A stretch of DNA of 64,000 nucleotides from a bacterium (lineage in GTDB: Bacteria > Cyanobacteriota > Vampirovibrionia > Gastranaerophilales > UBA9971). Location: positions 25,934 through 89,933 of the forward strand of contig JBAWVS010000004.1 in assembly GCA_037147175.1 (NCBI GenBank). Direction: 5' to 3'. The notes beneath the pieces are model-generated. The model saw only the letters and a program-made list of their open reading frames with translations. It did no database searches and had not been told where the DNA came from. Of this stretch, positions 9,577 to 19,062 are shown one piece after another; position 1 is the first letter of the stretch; every line of letters starts with the position of its first letter. A program made the translations under genes and the position numbers.

Positions 9577-9872
9577 TTCGGATCTCTGCAAAGAACTGTT
9601 ACATGCTTCTTCAAGATGTTTTTTATTTATTATTCTATTATTTTTTATTTGGTCATTTCGGGACTCATTCCCGCCTATCGATTGTTTCAGTTCGCCTGAT
9701 TTATGTAAAGCCAAGATACAACTCTCCCGCTTCGCTATATTCAACAAACACACATAATAAATAAAATAATACTACAATCTGTTAAAAAAGATGAGAAAAG
9801 ATACATTTCTTAAAATAAATACTTTACTTATTTGATACAAAAATTTAAAAACCATTTAAAATAAAAGGTATT
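9577..9872. other. Intergenic region with a small hairpin and repeat-like sequence
   Basis: The minus-strand reading frame of the serine hydrolase runs through part of this stretch, but the sequence looks like non-coding repeat debris. There is a short hairpin (CGGGA, 5-base loop, TCCCG at 9659-9673), and GC-richer patches contrast with the AT-rich flanks. AAAGG just before the ATG at 9873 is the ribosome site of the next plus-strand gene. Confidence 0.45.
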
Positions 9873-10253
9873 ATGGATTTTATTTTAAATAAGCTTTTAA
9901 TAATTTTTATAGCATCAAATGTTTATCTGGGAACTGACTTTGATTTGCCGCGCCATGATCTTTTGATTCTTGATAACGGGGAGGAAATCAAGTGTCAAAT
10001 TCAATTTGCGGCTGGCGGAATGATTAGAGCAACGACAAAAAACGGCGAAAGAACTATTGTTAGAGAAATCAACGCAGATGCGGCAAGGGATATGGTTGAA
10101 GCGGGAATTATAAAAAATACCAGATATTCCGGCAAACTGCTGTCCTTTGATTCCGAAAATCTTGAACTTCAAACTTCTTCGGGAATTATAAAAATAAAAA
10201 AAGGATTGTTAAGAAAAATTGTAATCTCTCAGGAAAACTCTTTAGGTTTATAA
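9873..10253 (+). CDS. Small secreted or membrane-tethered beta-rich protein of unknown function
   Basis: 126 residues. A hydrophobic N terminus (about 4-20) looks like a signal peptide. It is followed by two similar beta-strand-rich segments: about residues 30-65, with ILDNGEEIKCQIQFAAGGMI, and about 85-120, with YSGKLLSFDSENLELQTSSG. Each has the pattern of an Sm-like or small beta-barrel strand set (inference from strand pattern only). AAAGG precedes the ATG. It lies about 100 bases upstream of the GGDEF gene on the same strand and may be co-expressed with it. I do not recognise a family. Confidence 0.7.
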   Translation: MDFILNKLLIIFIASNVYLGTDFDLPRHDLLILDNGEEIKCQIQFAAGGMIRATTKNGERTIVREINADAARDMVEAGIIKNTRYSGKLLSFDSENLELQTSSGIIKIKKGLLRKIVISQENSLGL

Positions 10254-10354
10254 AAAATAAAAGCTTTATAAATTTATAAAAATTTATTAAAATAATAATA
10301 ATCGGAATTAAAATGTAAAATTTAGAAAGAGAAGAATAAACAGGCGGTGTGAAA

Positions 10355-11230
10355 ATGAAAAACATTATAATCTACAATTCTGAAGGAAAATCAAAACTCG
10401 AATCACAGCTTTTAAAAGGCTTTGATTACTCTGTAATCGCTAAAAAAATTGATGAGATTAAACAGGCAGAATCATTAAGCCCTGACTTAATCATACTGGA
10501 AGGAAAACAGGAAGTTATAGAAGACGTTCTCGTAAGAAATAAAATTTCGGTGCCTTTGCTTATAGCAACTGATAAAGTGCTTGAAATTATGGTCAGGGCA
10601 GAAGCCTTTGATTATATTTTAAATCCTGTAGATAATACTGAATTAATGATACGTGTTGCAAATATGCTTAAAATCAAAGAGCTGAAAGATACAATTAAAA
10701 CAGTTTCAACTACAGACGAATTAACGGGCTTATACAACAGAAGCTGCCTTCACCAAAGGTTGGAAGAAGAATTATCAAGGGCAAAACGTTATAATTTACC
10801 TTTATCCACTATTTTGCTGGATATTGACTTCTTTAAAGTCGTAAATGATATCTATGGCTATGCATGGGGTGATGTGCTTCTTAAACAAATCACTGAAATA
10901 CTTAAACGCAGAGCCAGAAAAGAAGATGTACTTACAAGATACGGCGATGAAGAGTTTATCCTTGTTCTTCCTAACACAACAGAAGAAAATGCCTATATTT
11001 TTGCGGAAAGAATCAGAAAAGACATAGAAGAAATGGAATTTATTCCTGAAGGAGAAGAAGAAAAGCATCCTGTTACTGTAAGCAGCGGCATTTCCAGCTA
11101 TCCTTTCCTTTCTGCGATTGATGAAACAGCAGATACAATTATCAGATACTCAGAGCATGCTCTTTACGCAGCCAAAAAAAGAGGCAAAAATCAGGTTGTA
11201 CTTTTCTCCCAGATGAATCTTGAAATTTAA
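10355..11230 (+). CDS. Diguanylate cyclase-like protein with degenerate receiver (REC*-GGDEF)
   Basis: 291 residues from the ATG at 10355, which has AGGCGG 7 bases upstream. A GTG two codons earlier sits too close to that site. Residues 1-110 follow a receiver fold, but the phospho-acceptor position reads Glu (DLIILEGKQE), so phosphorylation is unlikely. The GGDEF domain has TRYGDEEFILVLP near residue 197. The second glycine of the signature is Asp while the catalytic Glu and an intact RxxD site (RKED) remain, so activity could be reduced. Role: c-di-GMP synthesis or sensing in the cytosol. A strong bidirectional terminator follows. Confidence 0.88.
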   Translation: MKNIIIYNSEGKSKLESQLLKGFDYSVIAKKIDEIKQAESLSPDLIILEGKQEVIEDVLVRNKISVPLLIATDKVLEIMVRAEAFDYILNPVDNTELMIRVANMLKIKELKDTIKTVSTTDELTGLYNRSCLHQRLEEELSRAKRYNLPLSTILLDIDFFKVVNDIYGYAWGDVLLKQITEILKRRARKEDVLTRYGDEEFILVLPNTTEENAYIFAERIRKDIEEMEFIPEGEEEKHPVTVSSGISSYPFLSAIDETADTIIRYSEHALYAAKKRGKNQVVLFSQMNLEI

Positions 11231-11250
11231 GAAACTTTAAAACTGATATC

Positions 11251-11304
11251 ATACAAAAAACCTCCGATAAAGTAATAAATTACGAAAACGGAGGTTTTTT
11301 GTAT
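11251..11304. terminator. Bidirectional terminator after the GGDEF gene
   Basis: A 16-bp stem (ATACAAAAAACCTCCG at 11251-11266 with its complement at 11289-11304) closes a 22-base loop. A and T runs lie on the two sides, so it can act on both the plus-strand GGDEF gene and the convergent minus-strand GH65 gene. Confidence 0.85.
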
Positions 11305-11321
11305 AAAATTATTTACAAATT

Positions 11322-14099
11322 CTATACTAATTGAGTTTCAAGATTTTGATGACTTTGCGAATTGATTTTCTTTCCAGCATCTATCCATTTCCAGCCTGTT
11401 GAAGTTTTTTCTGCCGAATAAATTTTGCCGGCTTCAAGATTTCTAAATTTATCTTCTCCAAGTGTGTCTTTTGAGATACTCACAGGAATTGAGGTTTTAT
11501 TATCAATACCCACCTTAAATTGAACTTTCTGATCGTTGGTAATATTCTTGGTAATAGTTACATTTAATTTTTGACCATGCCATTTAACATTGTATGCGAG
11601 TCTGTTCCATCTATTAGGAAGAGTAGGAGCAAACGCTAAACCGTTTTCTTTAAGATCCAGACCGCCAAAGCCTTTTATCAAAGCTATCCATGTTGCTCCA
11701 AGAGTTGCAGCATGAATACCGCCTTTAGCATTGTTCATCACATCGTCAATATCCATCCCTCCTGATTGGATAAAATATTTGTATGCTTCTTCTTTTTTTC
11801 CAAGCCTACTGGCGATTTGACTATGTATACCTACACTCAAAGAACTGCCATGGCTTGTTTTTGGTTCATAGTAATCATAATTGGCTTGAATTATTTTTTG
11901 AACATCGATACAGGGAAAAATTTCTCGAAGTCTGTCAGGGAGTGCTGAAGCTATCATCAACACATCAGATTGTTTTACACCCTGATAAGCATTTGCATCC
12001 AGCGGCTCGCCATGTTCATCTAAAATATTTTTTTCCCTATTTTCTTTTTTTATTACAACATCAAATTTCTGCGCAGGTTCTTCTCCGTATTTTTCTCTAA
12101 AATACTTTAAATCAACAGGCGGCAGATCATTAAAACCCTTAAACTGTTCTATAACAAGATTTTTATAATTTTTAGACACATAAATTTTTTCTTTAGCCTC
12201 ATCCCAGTCTTGTAGTTCCGAGTCCTGCAATTTTATTTTGTTTGATACTGTTTTATAGTCGGCAGGATATTTTTCTTTAAGGAAGAAAGCTACTTCTCTG
12301 GCTTTATCCAGATTATGTTTGATAAAAATGTTGGTATACGCATTATCATGGACACCTTCTTTTTCACCGTTGCTTTTTATAGCAAACTGTTCATGATATT
12401 CATCAGGACCAACAACATTTTTAGTATGAAGTTTGCCGTCATTTTCTTCTACAAGTATACTTCTTGAATATCTGGCAGTTTCAAACATAATTTCAGCGCC
12501 GTGACTTTTCATAAATTCATCATCGCCTGTTGCTTTCCAATAATCATAGACAGCACAAGCAACATCGGGGACTATGTGTCTTTCTGCCACAGCACTCATA
12601 ATTTTAACTTTTTTCCCATCTTCGTTAAACACCCAGGGCGGAGTTCTTTCCTCTCCGTTTGATGAAGATTCCCATGCATATCTTGCGCCTTTATAATGAG
12701 TCCCTTCTCTTTTATTTTCTATCTCTGTATTTTTTCTTGCGCCCGCGAGTGTGTGGTATCTGTACATAAGCATGTCTTTAGCTTTTTCAGGGTTGGTAAG
12801 GATAGTATGGGGAAGATCAAATATTTCGTTATCCCAAAACACATGTCCTGCATAATTTGGTCCTGTAAGTGTTCTTGCGGAAACAGAGTGATACTCGTCA
12901 TTATTTTCAGCAGCCATTACAAGACGGGCATTTGCATAATTGGCATATCTTTGAGATTTGCTGTCACCGCAAATATTTATACCGCATTCTTCCATTCTTT
13001 CGTTCATTTTTGACACATGAGCTTTATAATTTTGAGCATAAAAATCATCTGACATGGAATCCAAATGGGTAATACTTTTTTCAGAAGGGTCTTTCACTTT
13101 TGTGTTTATATTTTCATTGGGATTTTTGTCATCTACGCTTGAATGTATTGCCACCAGACTGTCAATTTTATATTCTTTACCCTGTTTCGCATCAAAAGTC
13201 CAATTTTCATAAACGGTTTTATCTTCTTTGTTATATTGTTTTGATGAAGATTTTTGTTCAACGCTTATAGAATCATCATCAGAAGAAAAAGTGCTTCTTT
13301 GGGATACCGAAAGTTGTTTGGAATGCTCTATTATTCCATTTTCTTTACCGTTGCCGTCTTTAAATTGCTGTTGTGGTGTTTGTACGCTTACTGTGACTGT
13401 TTTATTTAAAATTTGAGGAGAAATTTTAGCGTTCGGGACATTATCCTTTGCTAATACCACACTTGCATCTATTCCCGATTTTACCGATATTTTTCCTTTA
13501 TAATTTACAAGAGTTACAGAAATGCTTTTTCCGCCAATATTTCTATCTTTTAAAGACGCGAATTTTTCTGTTTTTATTTTAGTAATTTGACCTTTATCAT
13601 CCTGAACTTCTAATTCTCTTACGGTAACACCTTTTTTTGTATCAAAATATCTAATATGGCTAATAATCTTTTGTTCGCTGATATTTATGTCTTTACCGTC
13701 AACAAAAACCTGCATTTTTGTCCAATCCGGCATAACAGCGAGTTTATCTGTTTGTTTGTTATCGGGGTTTACAATATACATGCCTGCAACATACGTACCT
13801 GCTGTTGAAGTAGCTTTATAGCCTTCTTCCAGATCACTTCTTGCGCCAAAATACCCGTTTTCTATCGATAAAACAGATGAAAGAGCAGCGATTTTGTCCT
13901 TGTTTTCGGGAACAGGTTTTATATTTGTCACATCATAAAAAACCATATCAGGATTTTCAATAAGTGATGTGTTTTTCTTATTAAGTTCTTTTATTTCTGT
14001 AGGAGAAAGGAGCGATTTAATACCAAAAGATAAACTTGAAAGTTGTCTTTCAATCGAATTCAAATCATTCAAATTTGTATCTTGAGAAATGTTTAACAT
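11322..14099 (-). CDS. Glycoside hydrolase family 65 disaccharide phosphorylase (kojibiose/maltose/trehalose type)
   Basis: 925 residues. Family GH65 enzymes split an alpha-glucosyl disaccharide with phosphate to give beta-glucose 1-phosphate and a sugar. Visible features are the N-terminal super-sandwich (LSIENGYFGARSDLEEG), the central helical barrel with the catalytic acid Glu567 in VVGPDEYHEQ, the Lys-Gln pair in VKQSDVLMIA, and the phosphate-loop region TSHGSSLSVGIHSQIA. Substrate cannot be read from sequence. The protein is longer than the usual 750-800 residues because of a roughly 45-residue N-terminal lead and an insertion near residues 215-300. No beta-phosphoglucomutase or sugar transporter lies beside it, so it is an orphan here. 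The lead contains LSFGIKSLL, loosely like the short motif seen in other proteins of this window. Confidence 0.92.
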   Translation of the reverse strand: MLNISQDTNLNDLNSIERQLSSLSFGIKSLLSPTEIKELNKKNTSLIENPDMVFYDVTNIKPVPENKDKIAALSSVLSIENGYFGARSDLEEGYKATSTAGTYVAGMYIVNPDNKQTDKLAVMPDWTKMQVFVDGKDINISEQKIISHIRYFDTKKGVTVRELEVQDDKGQITKIKTEKFASLKDRNIGGKSISVTLVNYKGKISVKSGIDASVVLAKDNVPNAKISPQILNKTVTVSVQTPQQQFKDGNGKENGIIEHSKQLSVSQRSTFSSDDDSISVEQKSSSKQYNKEDKTVYENWTFDAKQGKEYKIDSLVAIHSSVDDKNPNENINTKVKDPSEKSITHLDSMSDDFYAQNYKAHVSKMNERMEECGINICGDSKSQRYANYANARLVMAAENNDEYHSVSARTLTGPNYAGHVFWDNEIFDLPHTILTNPEKAKDMLMYRYHTLAGARKNTEIENKREGTHYKGARYAWESSSNGEERTPPWVFNEDGKKVKIMSAVAERHIVPDVACAVYDYWKATGDDEFMKSHGAEIMFETARYSRSILVEENDGKLHTKNVVGPDEYHEQFAIKSNGEKEGVHDNAYTNIFIKHNLDKAREVAFFLKEKYPADYKTVSNKIKLQDSELQDWDEAKEKIYVSKNYKNLVIEQFKGFNDLPPVDLKYFREKYGEEPAQKFDVVIKKENREKNILDEHGEPLDANAYQGVKQSDVLMIASALPDRLREIFPCIDVQKIIQANYDYYEPKTSHGSSLSVGIHSQIASRLGKKEEAYKYFIQSGGMDIDDVMNNAKGGIHAATLGATWIALIKGFGGLDLKENGLAFAPTLPNRWNRLAYNVKWHGQKLNVTITKNITNDQKVQFKVGIDNKTSIPVSISKDTLGEDKFRNLEAGKIYSAEKTSTGWKWIDAGKKINSQSHQNLETQLV

Positions 14100-14641
14100 G
14101 TTCCAGCCCTCTTTAATAATTTATAATATTATTATTTTTCTGCTTTCCTTTATAGATTGTGAGATCTTAAAACTTTCTAAAAATATAAAACCTCTAAAAA
14201 TAAAAATTGACCCCCATGTAAATTGGTTTGTTAAAAAACTGTTACAAATAAATGCTTTAAATAACAAAAACCAAATTATACAAAAAATATTTGATCTAAT
14301 AAAAATTTATTAACCAAATATTTTCAACAAAAAGCCATGTCGAATTAAATCATGACATAATTTTTAATCTTTTATTATTAACGAAATCATTATCTTTAAA
14401 ATACAAATTGTCTGTATTTTATGTTATTAAATTATTATGAGAATATTAATGGTGTTTAATATTTCCAGATTATATTAATTAACTCGAATTGCTAAATCGC
14501 CAAAATCGTCATTGCGAGCATAGCGATGCAATCTATAAAAAATAAAATGGATTGCCGCGTCGAGTTTATAGCCTCTCCTCGCAATGACGCGTAAATTTAA
14601 CTATCAATTAGAGTTTATTAGTTGATTAAAAATATTGAATT
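14100..14641. other. Long intergenic region between GH65 and mutS2
   Basis: 542 AT-rich bases between divergent genes. A 74-codon frame at 14089-14313 has no ribosome site and low-complexity composition, so I do not call it a gene. The stretch ends with a palindromic repeat element, annotated separately, which directly precedes mutS2. No convincing promoter boxes were found. Confidence 0.5.
14485..14600 (+). repeat. Palindromic repeat family A, copy 1
   Basis: The core at 14507-14590 has complementary ends (CGTCATTGCGAG at 14507-14518 and CTCGCAATGACG at 14578-14589) and inner complementary GCAATC/GATTGC, so it can fold on itself. It matches the inverted copy at 22815-22935 along its whole length, including about 20 bases of left flank, with only scattered differences. 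No open frame is inside. It resembles the non-autonomous MITE or REP-like elements scattered in many bacterial genomes. Confidence 0.85.
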
Positions 14642-17014
14642 ATGAATACAATTGAACAAACTATAAAAGTACTTGAATGGAAAACCATTCTTGAAGACCT
14701 TTCAAAGCACTCTACCTGCGAAATCGGCAAAGAGCGTTGTTTAAATGCAGAAATCTTTTTGAATGCCGAAAAAATCAGGTACGAGCTAAAACTTACAACT
14801 GAAGGGAAATATTTATTAGACCATACTATATATCCTCCTCTCAGCGGTATAAGAAATATTGCGGAGTTTCTCTCAATTGCCCGAACAGGAAAAACCCTGA
14901 GAGGTGAAGAATTAATTGATATAGCCAATACAATGGGGGCTTCAAGGCGATTAAAGTCGTTTTTTGAAAGGTACAAAGAAGAAGTACCCGCATTACACAA
15001 GATTTCAACGGGTCTATATGAAGATAAGCTTCTGGAAGAAGATATTCTCGATATTTTTGATGAGGCAGGGAATATGTACGATACAGCAAGTCCCGAGCTA
15101 AAAAGACTGCGAGTAAGCCTTAAAGACCAGACTTTTAATCTCAAAAACAAACTTAATTCCCTTATAAATTCAGCTTCTTTCTCGAAATTCCTTCAGGAAA
15201 GCGTTTTTACTTTGAGGGATGACAGGTATGTAGTACCAGTAAAAGCCGAACATAAGTCGCATGTTCCGGGTATTGTCCATGACATTTCGGCGAGCGGTTC
15301 AACAATTTTTATTGAACCTCGGATAATTGTTGAGCTTAACAACAAACTCAGAGAAATCGAGATAAAAATCGACGCTGAAGTCAAACGAATTTTGACAGAA
15401 CTAAGCGGCAGGGTCAAAGAAATTACGCAGGAGATGACTTATACGCTCGAGATTCTTGGCGATATAGATTTTGTTTTTGCTAAATCAAAATACAGTATAT
15501 CGATTAAGGCGACAGAACCTGAAATTAACACTGAAAAATATATTTCTCTCAAAAGTGTAAGGCATCCTGTTCTTTTGAGAGTTGTTGAAAAAGTCGTCCC
15601 GAACGATATAAAAATCGGGAAAAGCTTCAATATAATGATAATTACCGGTCCGAATACGGGAGGAAAGACGGTAGTTCTCAAAACAGTAGGAATTTGTACA
15701 CTTATGGCTCGAGCAGGTATGCATATCCCTGCTGTAGAGGCAAGTATTTATCCTTTTAAAAACATTTTTGCGGATATCGGGGATGAACAAAGCATTATCC
15801 AGAGCTTATCCACGTTTTCCGGACATATCAAAAACATTATCAATATTCTTGAAAACGCAGATGATGACACACTTATTTTGATTGATGAAGTCGGAGCAGG
15901 CACTGATCCTCTAGAAGGAACAGCTCTTGCCGAGGCAATCCTGCAAGATATTTTTGACAAAGGCTCAAGGGCAATCATTACGACCCATTTCAGCGAACTT
16001 AAAGCACTTGCTTACACAAAATCAGGCTTTTATAACGCAAGCGTAGAATTTGATACTGAAAGCCTCGAGCCTACTTATAAATTATTAATGGGAATGCCGG
16101 GCAAGAGTAATGCCATTTATATAGCGGGAAAACTTGGACTTAATGAAAATATTGCAAAAAAAGCACGGGAAATATATTTAACGAAAAAAGACCCGACAGG
16201 GCAGGTTCTTGAAGGACTTCAAAATACACAGCAAGAACTTTCAAAAAATGCCAAAAAAGTTGAGGAAACAAAGGAAAATCTTGAAAAGCTTGAAAAAGCT
16301 TACAATGAAGATATTGAAAAAATCAAAGACGAGAAAAAAAAGATTATCAGTGTTTACAGGAAAAAATTTGATGCGGAGCTGCTCAAAGCAAAGGAAGAAA
16401 TTAAAGATATTCTTGAAGAAATCAGGCGAACAAAAAGCGAAAAAGTTTCAAGGCGAACCCTTTCAAAGCTTGGCGGGACAGAAGCTGAACTCAGGCAGTT
16501 TAGTCAGGGAGAAAAAGAGCTGCTTGAACCTGAATTTCAGCCACTTGACTGGGACAATATTAAAATTGGCGATACAGTGCTTATAAAACATCTGGATCAG
16601 GAAGCTGTTGTTTCTGCTTTGCCTGACAAAAATAACAATGTTCAGGTGCAGATAGGTTTACTTAAAACAACAGTAAAAGCAGATGAGCTAGTAAAAACAA
16701 AATCGGGAAAATCTGCCAAATTTAAGACTAATATAGAAAAACCAAAATATATTCAGCTAAAAAGACACCAAATAAGCAATGAGCTTGACTTAAGAGGAAT
16801 GAGCGCAGAAGATGCGATAGACAAAGTAGAATTTTTTCTTGATGAAGCCAGTCTGGCGAATCTTTCTCCTATTTATCTTATTCATGGGCATGGGACGGGT
16901 ATTTTAAGAAAAGCAGTCAGAGAGTACCTCAAAACTTCGCCATATATCAGCAAATTCAGAGCAGGAGAACAGACAGAAGGCGGTGACGGAGTTACTGTCG
17001 CAGAATTAGCTTAG
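14642..17014 (+). CDS. mutS2: MutS2 endonuclease/ATPase
   Basis: 790 residues, the usual length. It carries the MutS core and clamp helices, an ABC-type ATPase with Walker A (ITGPNTGGKTVVLKT), Walker B (LILIDEVGAGTDP) and a long coiled coil near 520-620. The C-terminal Smr nuclease domain has LDLRGMSAEDA and HGHGTGILRKAVREYL. Known roles of the family are suppression of recombination and rescue of collided ribosomes through Smr cleavage. The first ATG at 14642 matches family N termini, though the upstream ribosome site is weak. The palindromic repeat ends about 40 bases upstream, so it may affect expression. Confidence 0.96.
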   Translation: MNTIEQTIKVLEWKTILEDLSKHSTCEIGKERCLNAEIFLNAEKIRYELKLTTEGKYLLDHTIYPPLSGIRNIAEFLSIARTGKTLRGEELIDIANTMGASRRLKSFFERYKEEVPALHKISTGLYEDKLLEEDILDIFDEAGNMYDTASPELKRLRVSLKDQTFNLKNKLNSLINSASFSKFLQESVFTLRDDRYVVPVKAEHKSHVPGIVHDISASGSTIFIEPRIIVELNNKLREIEIKIDAEVKRILTELSGRVKEITQEMTYTLEILGDIDFVFAKSKYSISIKATEPEINTEKYISLKSVRHPVLLRVVEKVVPNDIKIGKSFNIMIITGPNTGGKTVVLKTVGICTLMARAGMHIPAVEASIYPFKNIFADIGDEQSIIQSLSTFSGHIKNIINILENADDDTLILIDEVGAGTDPLEGTALAEAILQDIFDKGSRAIITTHFSELKALAYTKSGFYNASVEFDTESLEPTYKLLMGMPGKSNAIYIAGKLGLNENIAKKAREIYLTKKDPTGQVLEGLQNTQQELSKNAKKVEETKENLEKLEKAYNEDIEKIKDEKKKIISVYRKKFDAELLKAKEEIKDILEEIRRTKSEKVSRRTLSKLGGTEAELRQFSQGEKELLEPEFQPLDWDNIKIGDTVLIKHLDQEAVVSALPDKNNNVQVQIGLLKTTVKADELVKTKSGKSAKFKTNIEKPKYIQLKRHQISNELDLRGMSAEDAIDKVEFFLDEASLANLSPIYLIHGHGTGILRKAVREYLKTSPYISKFRAGEQTEGGDGVTVAELA

Positions 17015-17125
17015 ACTCTTGAAGCAGCAGCCCCTAAACTTGCCTTAAACGCTTATATATCTTGATTTTTGTATTTTTAACAAAATCGGCTCTTAATTTT
17101 AAAATCACAAAAATAAAAAGAACAA

Positions 17126-17154
17126 TTGATAAAGCATTTTTAGCGTAGTATAGT
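17126..17154 (+). promoter_or_regulatory. Predicted sigma-70 promoter for rpoZ-rnhC
   Basis: A -35 box TTGATA (17126-17131) and a -10 box TATAGT (17149-17154) are separated by 17 bases. They lie about 50 bases upstream of the rpoZ ATG, in the only gap of suitable size. Confidence 0.65.
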
Positions 17155-17202
17155 TTAATAAAGCTAGCAAAATAAAAGATTTGAATTTCCGGAGAAAAAA
17201 TA

Positions 17203-17448
17203 ATGGATGCAATGATACGTGTTTCACTTGATACAACAGAAAAAGCAGAAAACAAGTACAAACTTGTTTATGAAGTAGCAGCTCTTGCTAAAAAACTTGT
17301 TGAAGAACAAATTGTTAAAAAACAGCACGAAGAGTTCGGCTATGACGTAGAGCCTACTTTTAACTCTTCAATCAAAAAAGAAAAACCTGTTCAGCATGCA
17401 ATAATGGTTAAAGCCAGTGAATCTGACGATAGCGGACTTGTTGGCTAG
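17203..17448 (+). CDS. rpoZ: RNA polymerase omega subunit-like protein
   Basis: 81 residues. The segment AENKYKLVYEVAALAKKLVE near residues 16-35 matches the omega helix of cyanobacteria (pattern A-x-N-[RK]-Y-x-[IL]-x-x-x-V-A-x-x-A-K). The later KPVQHAIMVKASES matches the cyanobacterial KPVxxAI...SDE segment, so I read it as the omega subunit that helps fold and hold the beta' subunit. A ZapA assignment, suggested by the rnhC and mutS2 neighbourhood in Bacillus, does not fit the sequence. It is 13 bases upstream of rnhC and shares its promoter. Confidence 0.72.
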   Translation: MDAMIRVSLDTTEKAENKYKLVYEVAALAKKLVEEQIVKKQHEEFGYDVEPTFNSSIKKEKPVQHAIMVKASESDDSGLVG

Positions 17449-17461
17449 TTTTTAGTTTTTA

Positions 17462-18352
17462 ATGAACAACACTTATACAGCGAAATTTGATTTAACAAAA
17501 GAACCTGAATTAAAACAAAAGCTCGAAAAAAGCGGTTTTAATTTCCAGCAAGTTCAGTATGCTTTTTGGCGGGGACAAAAAAACGGTCTGTCTGTTACTC
17601 TTTACAATAGCGGAAAACTGCTTGTACAGGGAAAAGAAACCGATGCTTTCCTGAAAGAATATTTGGGGATAGAAAACAGCACGCAGAGTGTTTTGGCTTT
17701 GCCTGAAACAAAAGCAAAATACTCAAGCTGGATTGGTACTGACGAATCGGGAAAAGGGGATTATTTTGGTCCGCTTGTGATTGCAGGTGTGCTTGTCGAA
17801 GAAGAAAATATAAAAAAACTTTCCGCTTTTAATATTCAGGACAGCAAAAAGCTTAATGATTCCATAATAGAAAAAGTTGCCGTGCAGATTAAGGCAAACA
17901 GCACTTTTTCTGTGGTAGTAATTAATCCTGCAAAGTACAATGAGCTTTATTCAAAGTTTAAAAATTTAAATACACTGCTGGCGTGGGGACATGCCAGAGC
18001 TATAGAAAATATTCTTGAGAAAAAACCATGCCGGAATGTTCTTTCCGATAAATTCGGCAATGAATCTTTGATTAAAAATGCTTTATTGAAAAAAGGAAAA
18101 ACAATCAATCTGGAACAAAGAGTCAGGGCTGAATCCGATCTTGCAGTTGCGGCAGCCTCTATTTTAGCAAGAAATGAATTTGTTCAGAGAATAAAAAAAC
18201 TTTCTGTTGAACATGGAATAACTTTTCAAAAAGGCGCTTCACCTAAAGTTAAAGAACAGGCTTCTGAATTTGCAAGCAAACATGGATTCGAATCACTCAA
18301 AAATATTGCCAAATTACACTTTAAAACAACAAAAGAACTACACATCAAATAG
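17462..18352 (+). CDS. rnhC: Ribonuclease HIII
   Basis: 296 residues. The N-terminal about 80 residues are the TBP-like RNA/DNA-hybrid-binding domain typical of HIII. The catalytic domain has the signature GTDESGKGDYFGPLVIAG, with the first acidic residues Asp-Glu, and further acidic positions in IQDSKKLND and RAESDLAVAAASILAR. It removes RNA from RNA/DNA hybrids during replication and repair. It directly follows rpoZ. No hairpin terminator follows, only an AT-repeat run (about 18353-18380). Confidence 0.95.
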   Translation: MNNTYTAKFDLTKEPELKQKLEKSGFNFQQVQYAFWRGQKNGLSVTLYNSGKLLVQGKETDAFLKEYLGIENSTQSVLALPETKAKYSSWIGTDESGKGDYFGPLVIAGVLVEEENIKKLSAFNIQDSKKLNDSIIEKVAVQIKANSTFSVVVINPAKYNELYSKFKNLNTLLAWGHARAIENILEKKPCRNVLSDKFGNESLIKNALLKKGKTINLEQRVRAESDLAVAAASILARNEFVQRIKKLSVEHGITFQKGASPKVKEQASEFASKHGFESLKNIAKLHFKTTKELHIK

Positions 18353-18595
18353 TATATATATACAAACTATATATATATAAATTCTTTGTATAAGAAAATG
18401 TAAATCAATAACATGGCTAAGTGATTTATGTATAAATTTTTTATATAGTTAATTAAGTTAGTTAATCTAGCTAAACTGTACATTAAATTGTTATACAAAA
18501 CATAAATTAAACACAAGAATTTTAATAATTTTTATCGAAATATATCAGCATAAATTAATTATTCTAAATTCACAACCGTAGAGGAAAAATTAAAA

Positions 18596-19021
18596 ATGAG
18601 AGAAAAAAATTTTTTCGTTAGTTATTATATGAGCCGTTCACCGGTTTACGTTCAAGAAACAGACACTCTTTACAGTGCAATTAAAGCAATGAAAAAATTT
18701 AAAGTAGATGCTATCTCGGTTGTTAATGAAGATTTTGCAATTATTGGCTGTATTACAAAGAAAAAAATTAAAAATATTCTCAAACTTAATTTAAGCAAAA
18801 ATATTAATCTTTTTGAAAACATAATGGTTAAAGATATTATCGGAAAAGACAAGTTTCCTGTGATTGTTTATCCAAACATGGAAATAGAAGATGCTTTTTC
18901 TATTATGAAATACCTTAACAATACCTGTATTCCGGTAGTAAATGAGCCATGGGAGAAAAAAATGGTTGGCGTTCTCTGGTTAGAGGATATACTTTCTATC
19001 ATAAAAAAATTGCCGGTATAG
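18596..19021 (+). CDS. Stand-alone tandem CBS-domain protein
   Basis: 141 residues formed by two CBS domains, about 8-65 and 75-138. Typical strands are visible in SPVYVQETDTLYSAIKAMKK and in IVYPNMEIEDAFSIMKYLNN. CBS pairs bind adenosine nucleotides or similar ligands and regulate partner proteins. No partner domain is fused and none is obvious nearby. GAGG precedes the ATG. About 240 AT-rich bases separate it from rnhC, so it probably has its own promoter. Confidence 0.85.
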   Translation: MREKNFFVSYYMSRSPVYVQETDTLYSAIKAMKKFKVDAISVVNEDFAIIGCITKKKIKNILKLNLSKNINLFENIMVKDIIGKDKFPVIVYPNMEIEDAFSIMKYLNNTCIPVVNEPWEKKMVGVLWLEDILSIIKKLPV

Positions 19022-19062
19022 ACTAAACTGTTAGTGTATTGAGAGATTAAAGTTACTACTGT

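Noticed and set aside
9577..9753. N-terminal extension of the serine hydrolase to a GTG at 9753
   Set aside because: No ribosome site before the GTG, the extra residues are not conserved-looking, and the DNA looks like intergenic repeat. The inner ATG gives a normal membrane anchor.
12696..13072. Open frames of 60-105 codons on the plus strand inside GH65
   Set aside because: They lie opposite a well supported catalytic domain and are shadow frames.
14089..14313. 74-codon plus-strand open frame between GH65 and mutS2
   Set aside because: No ribosome site, overlaps the GH65 start, and the translation is AT-driven low-complexity sequence.
17203..17448. ZapA as product, from the rnhC/mutS2 neighbourhood of Bacillus
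   Set aside because: The sequence matches omega-subunit patterns and not ZapA.
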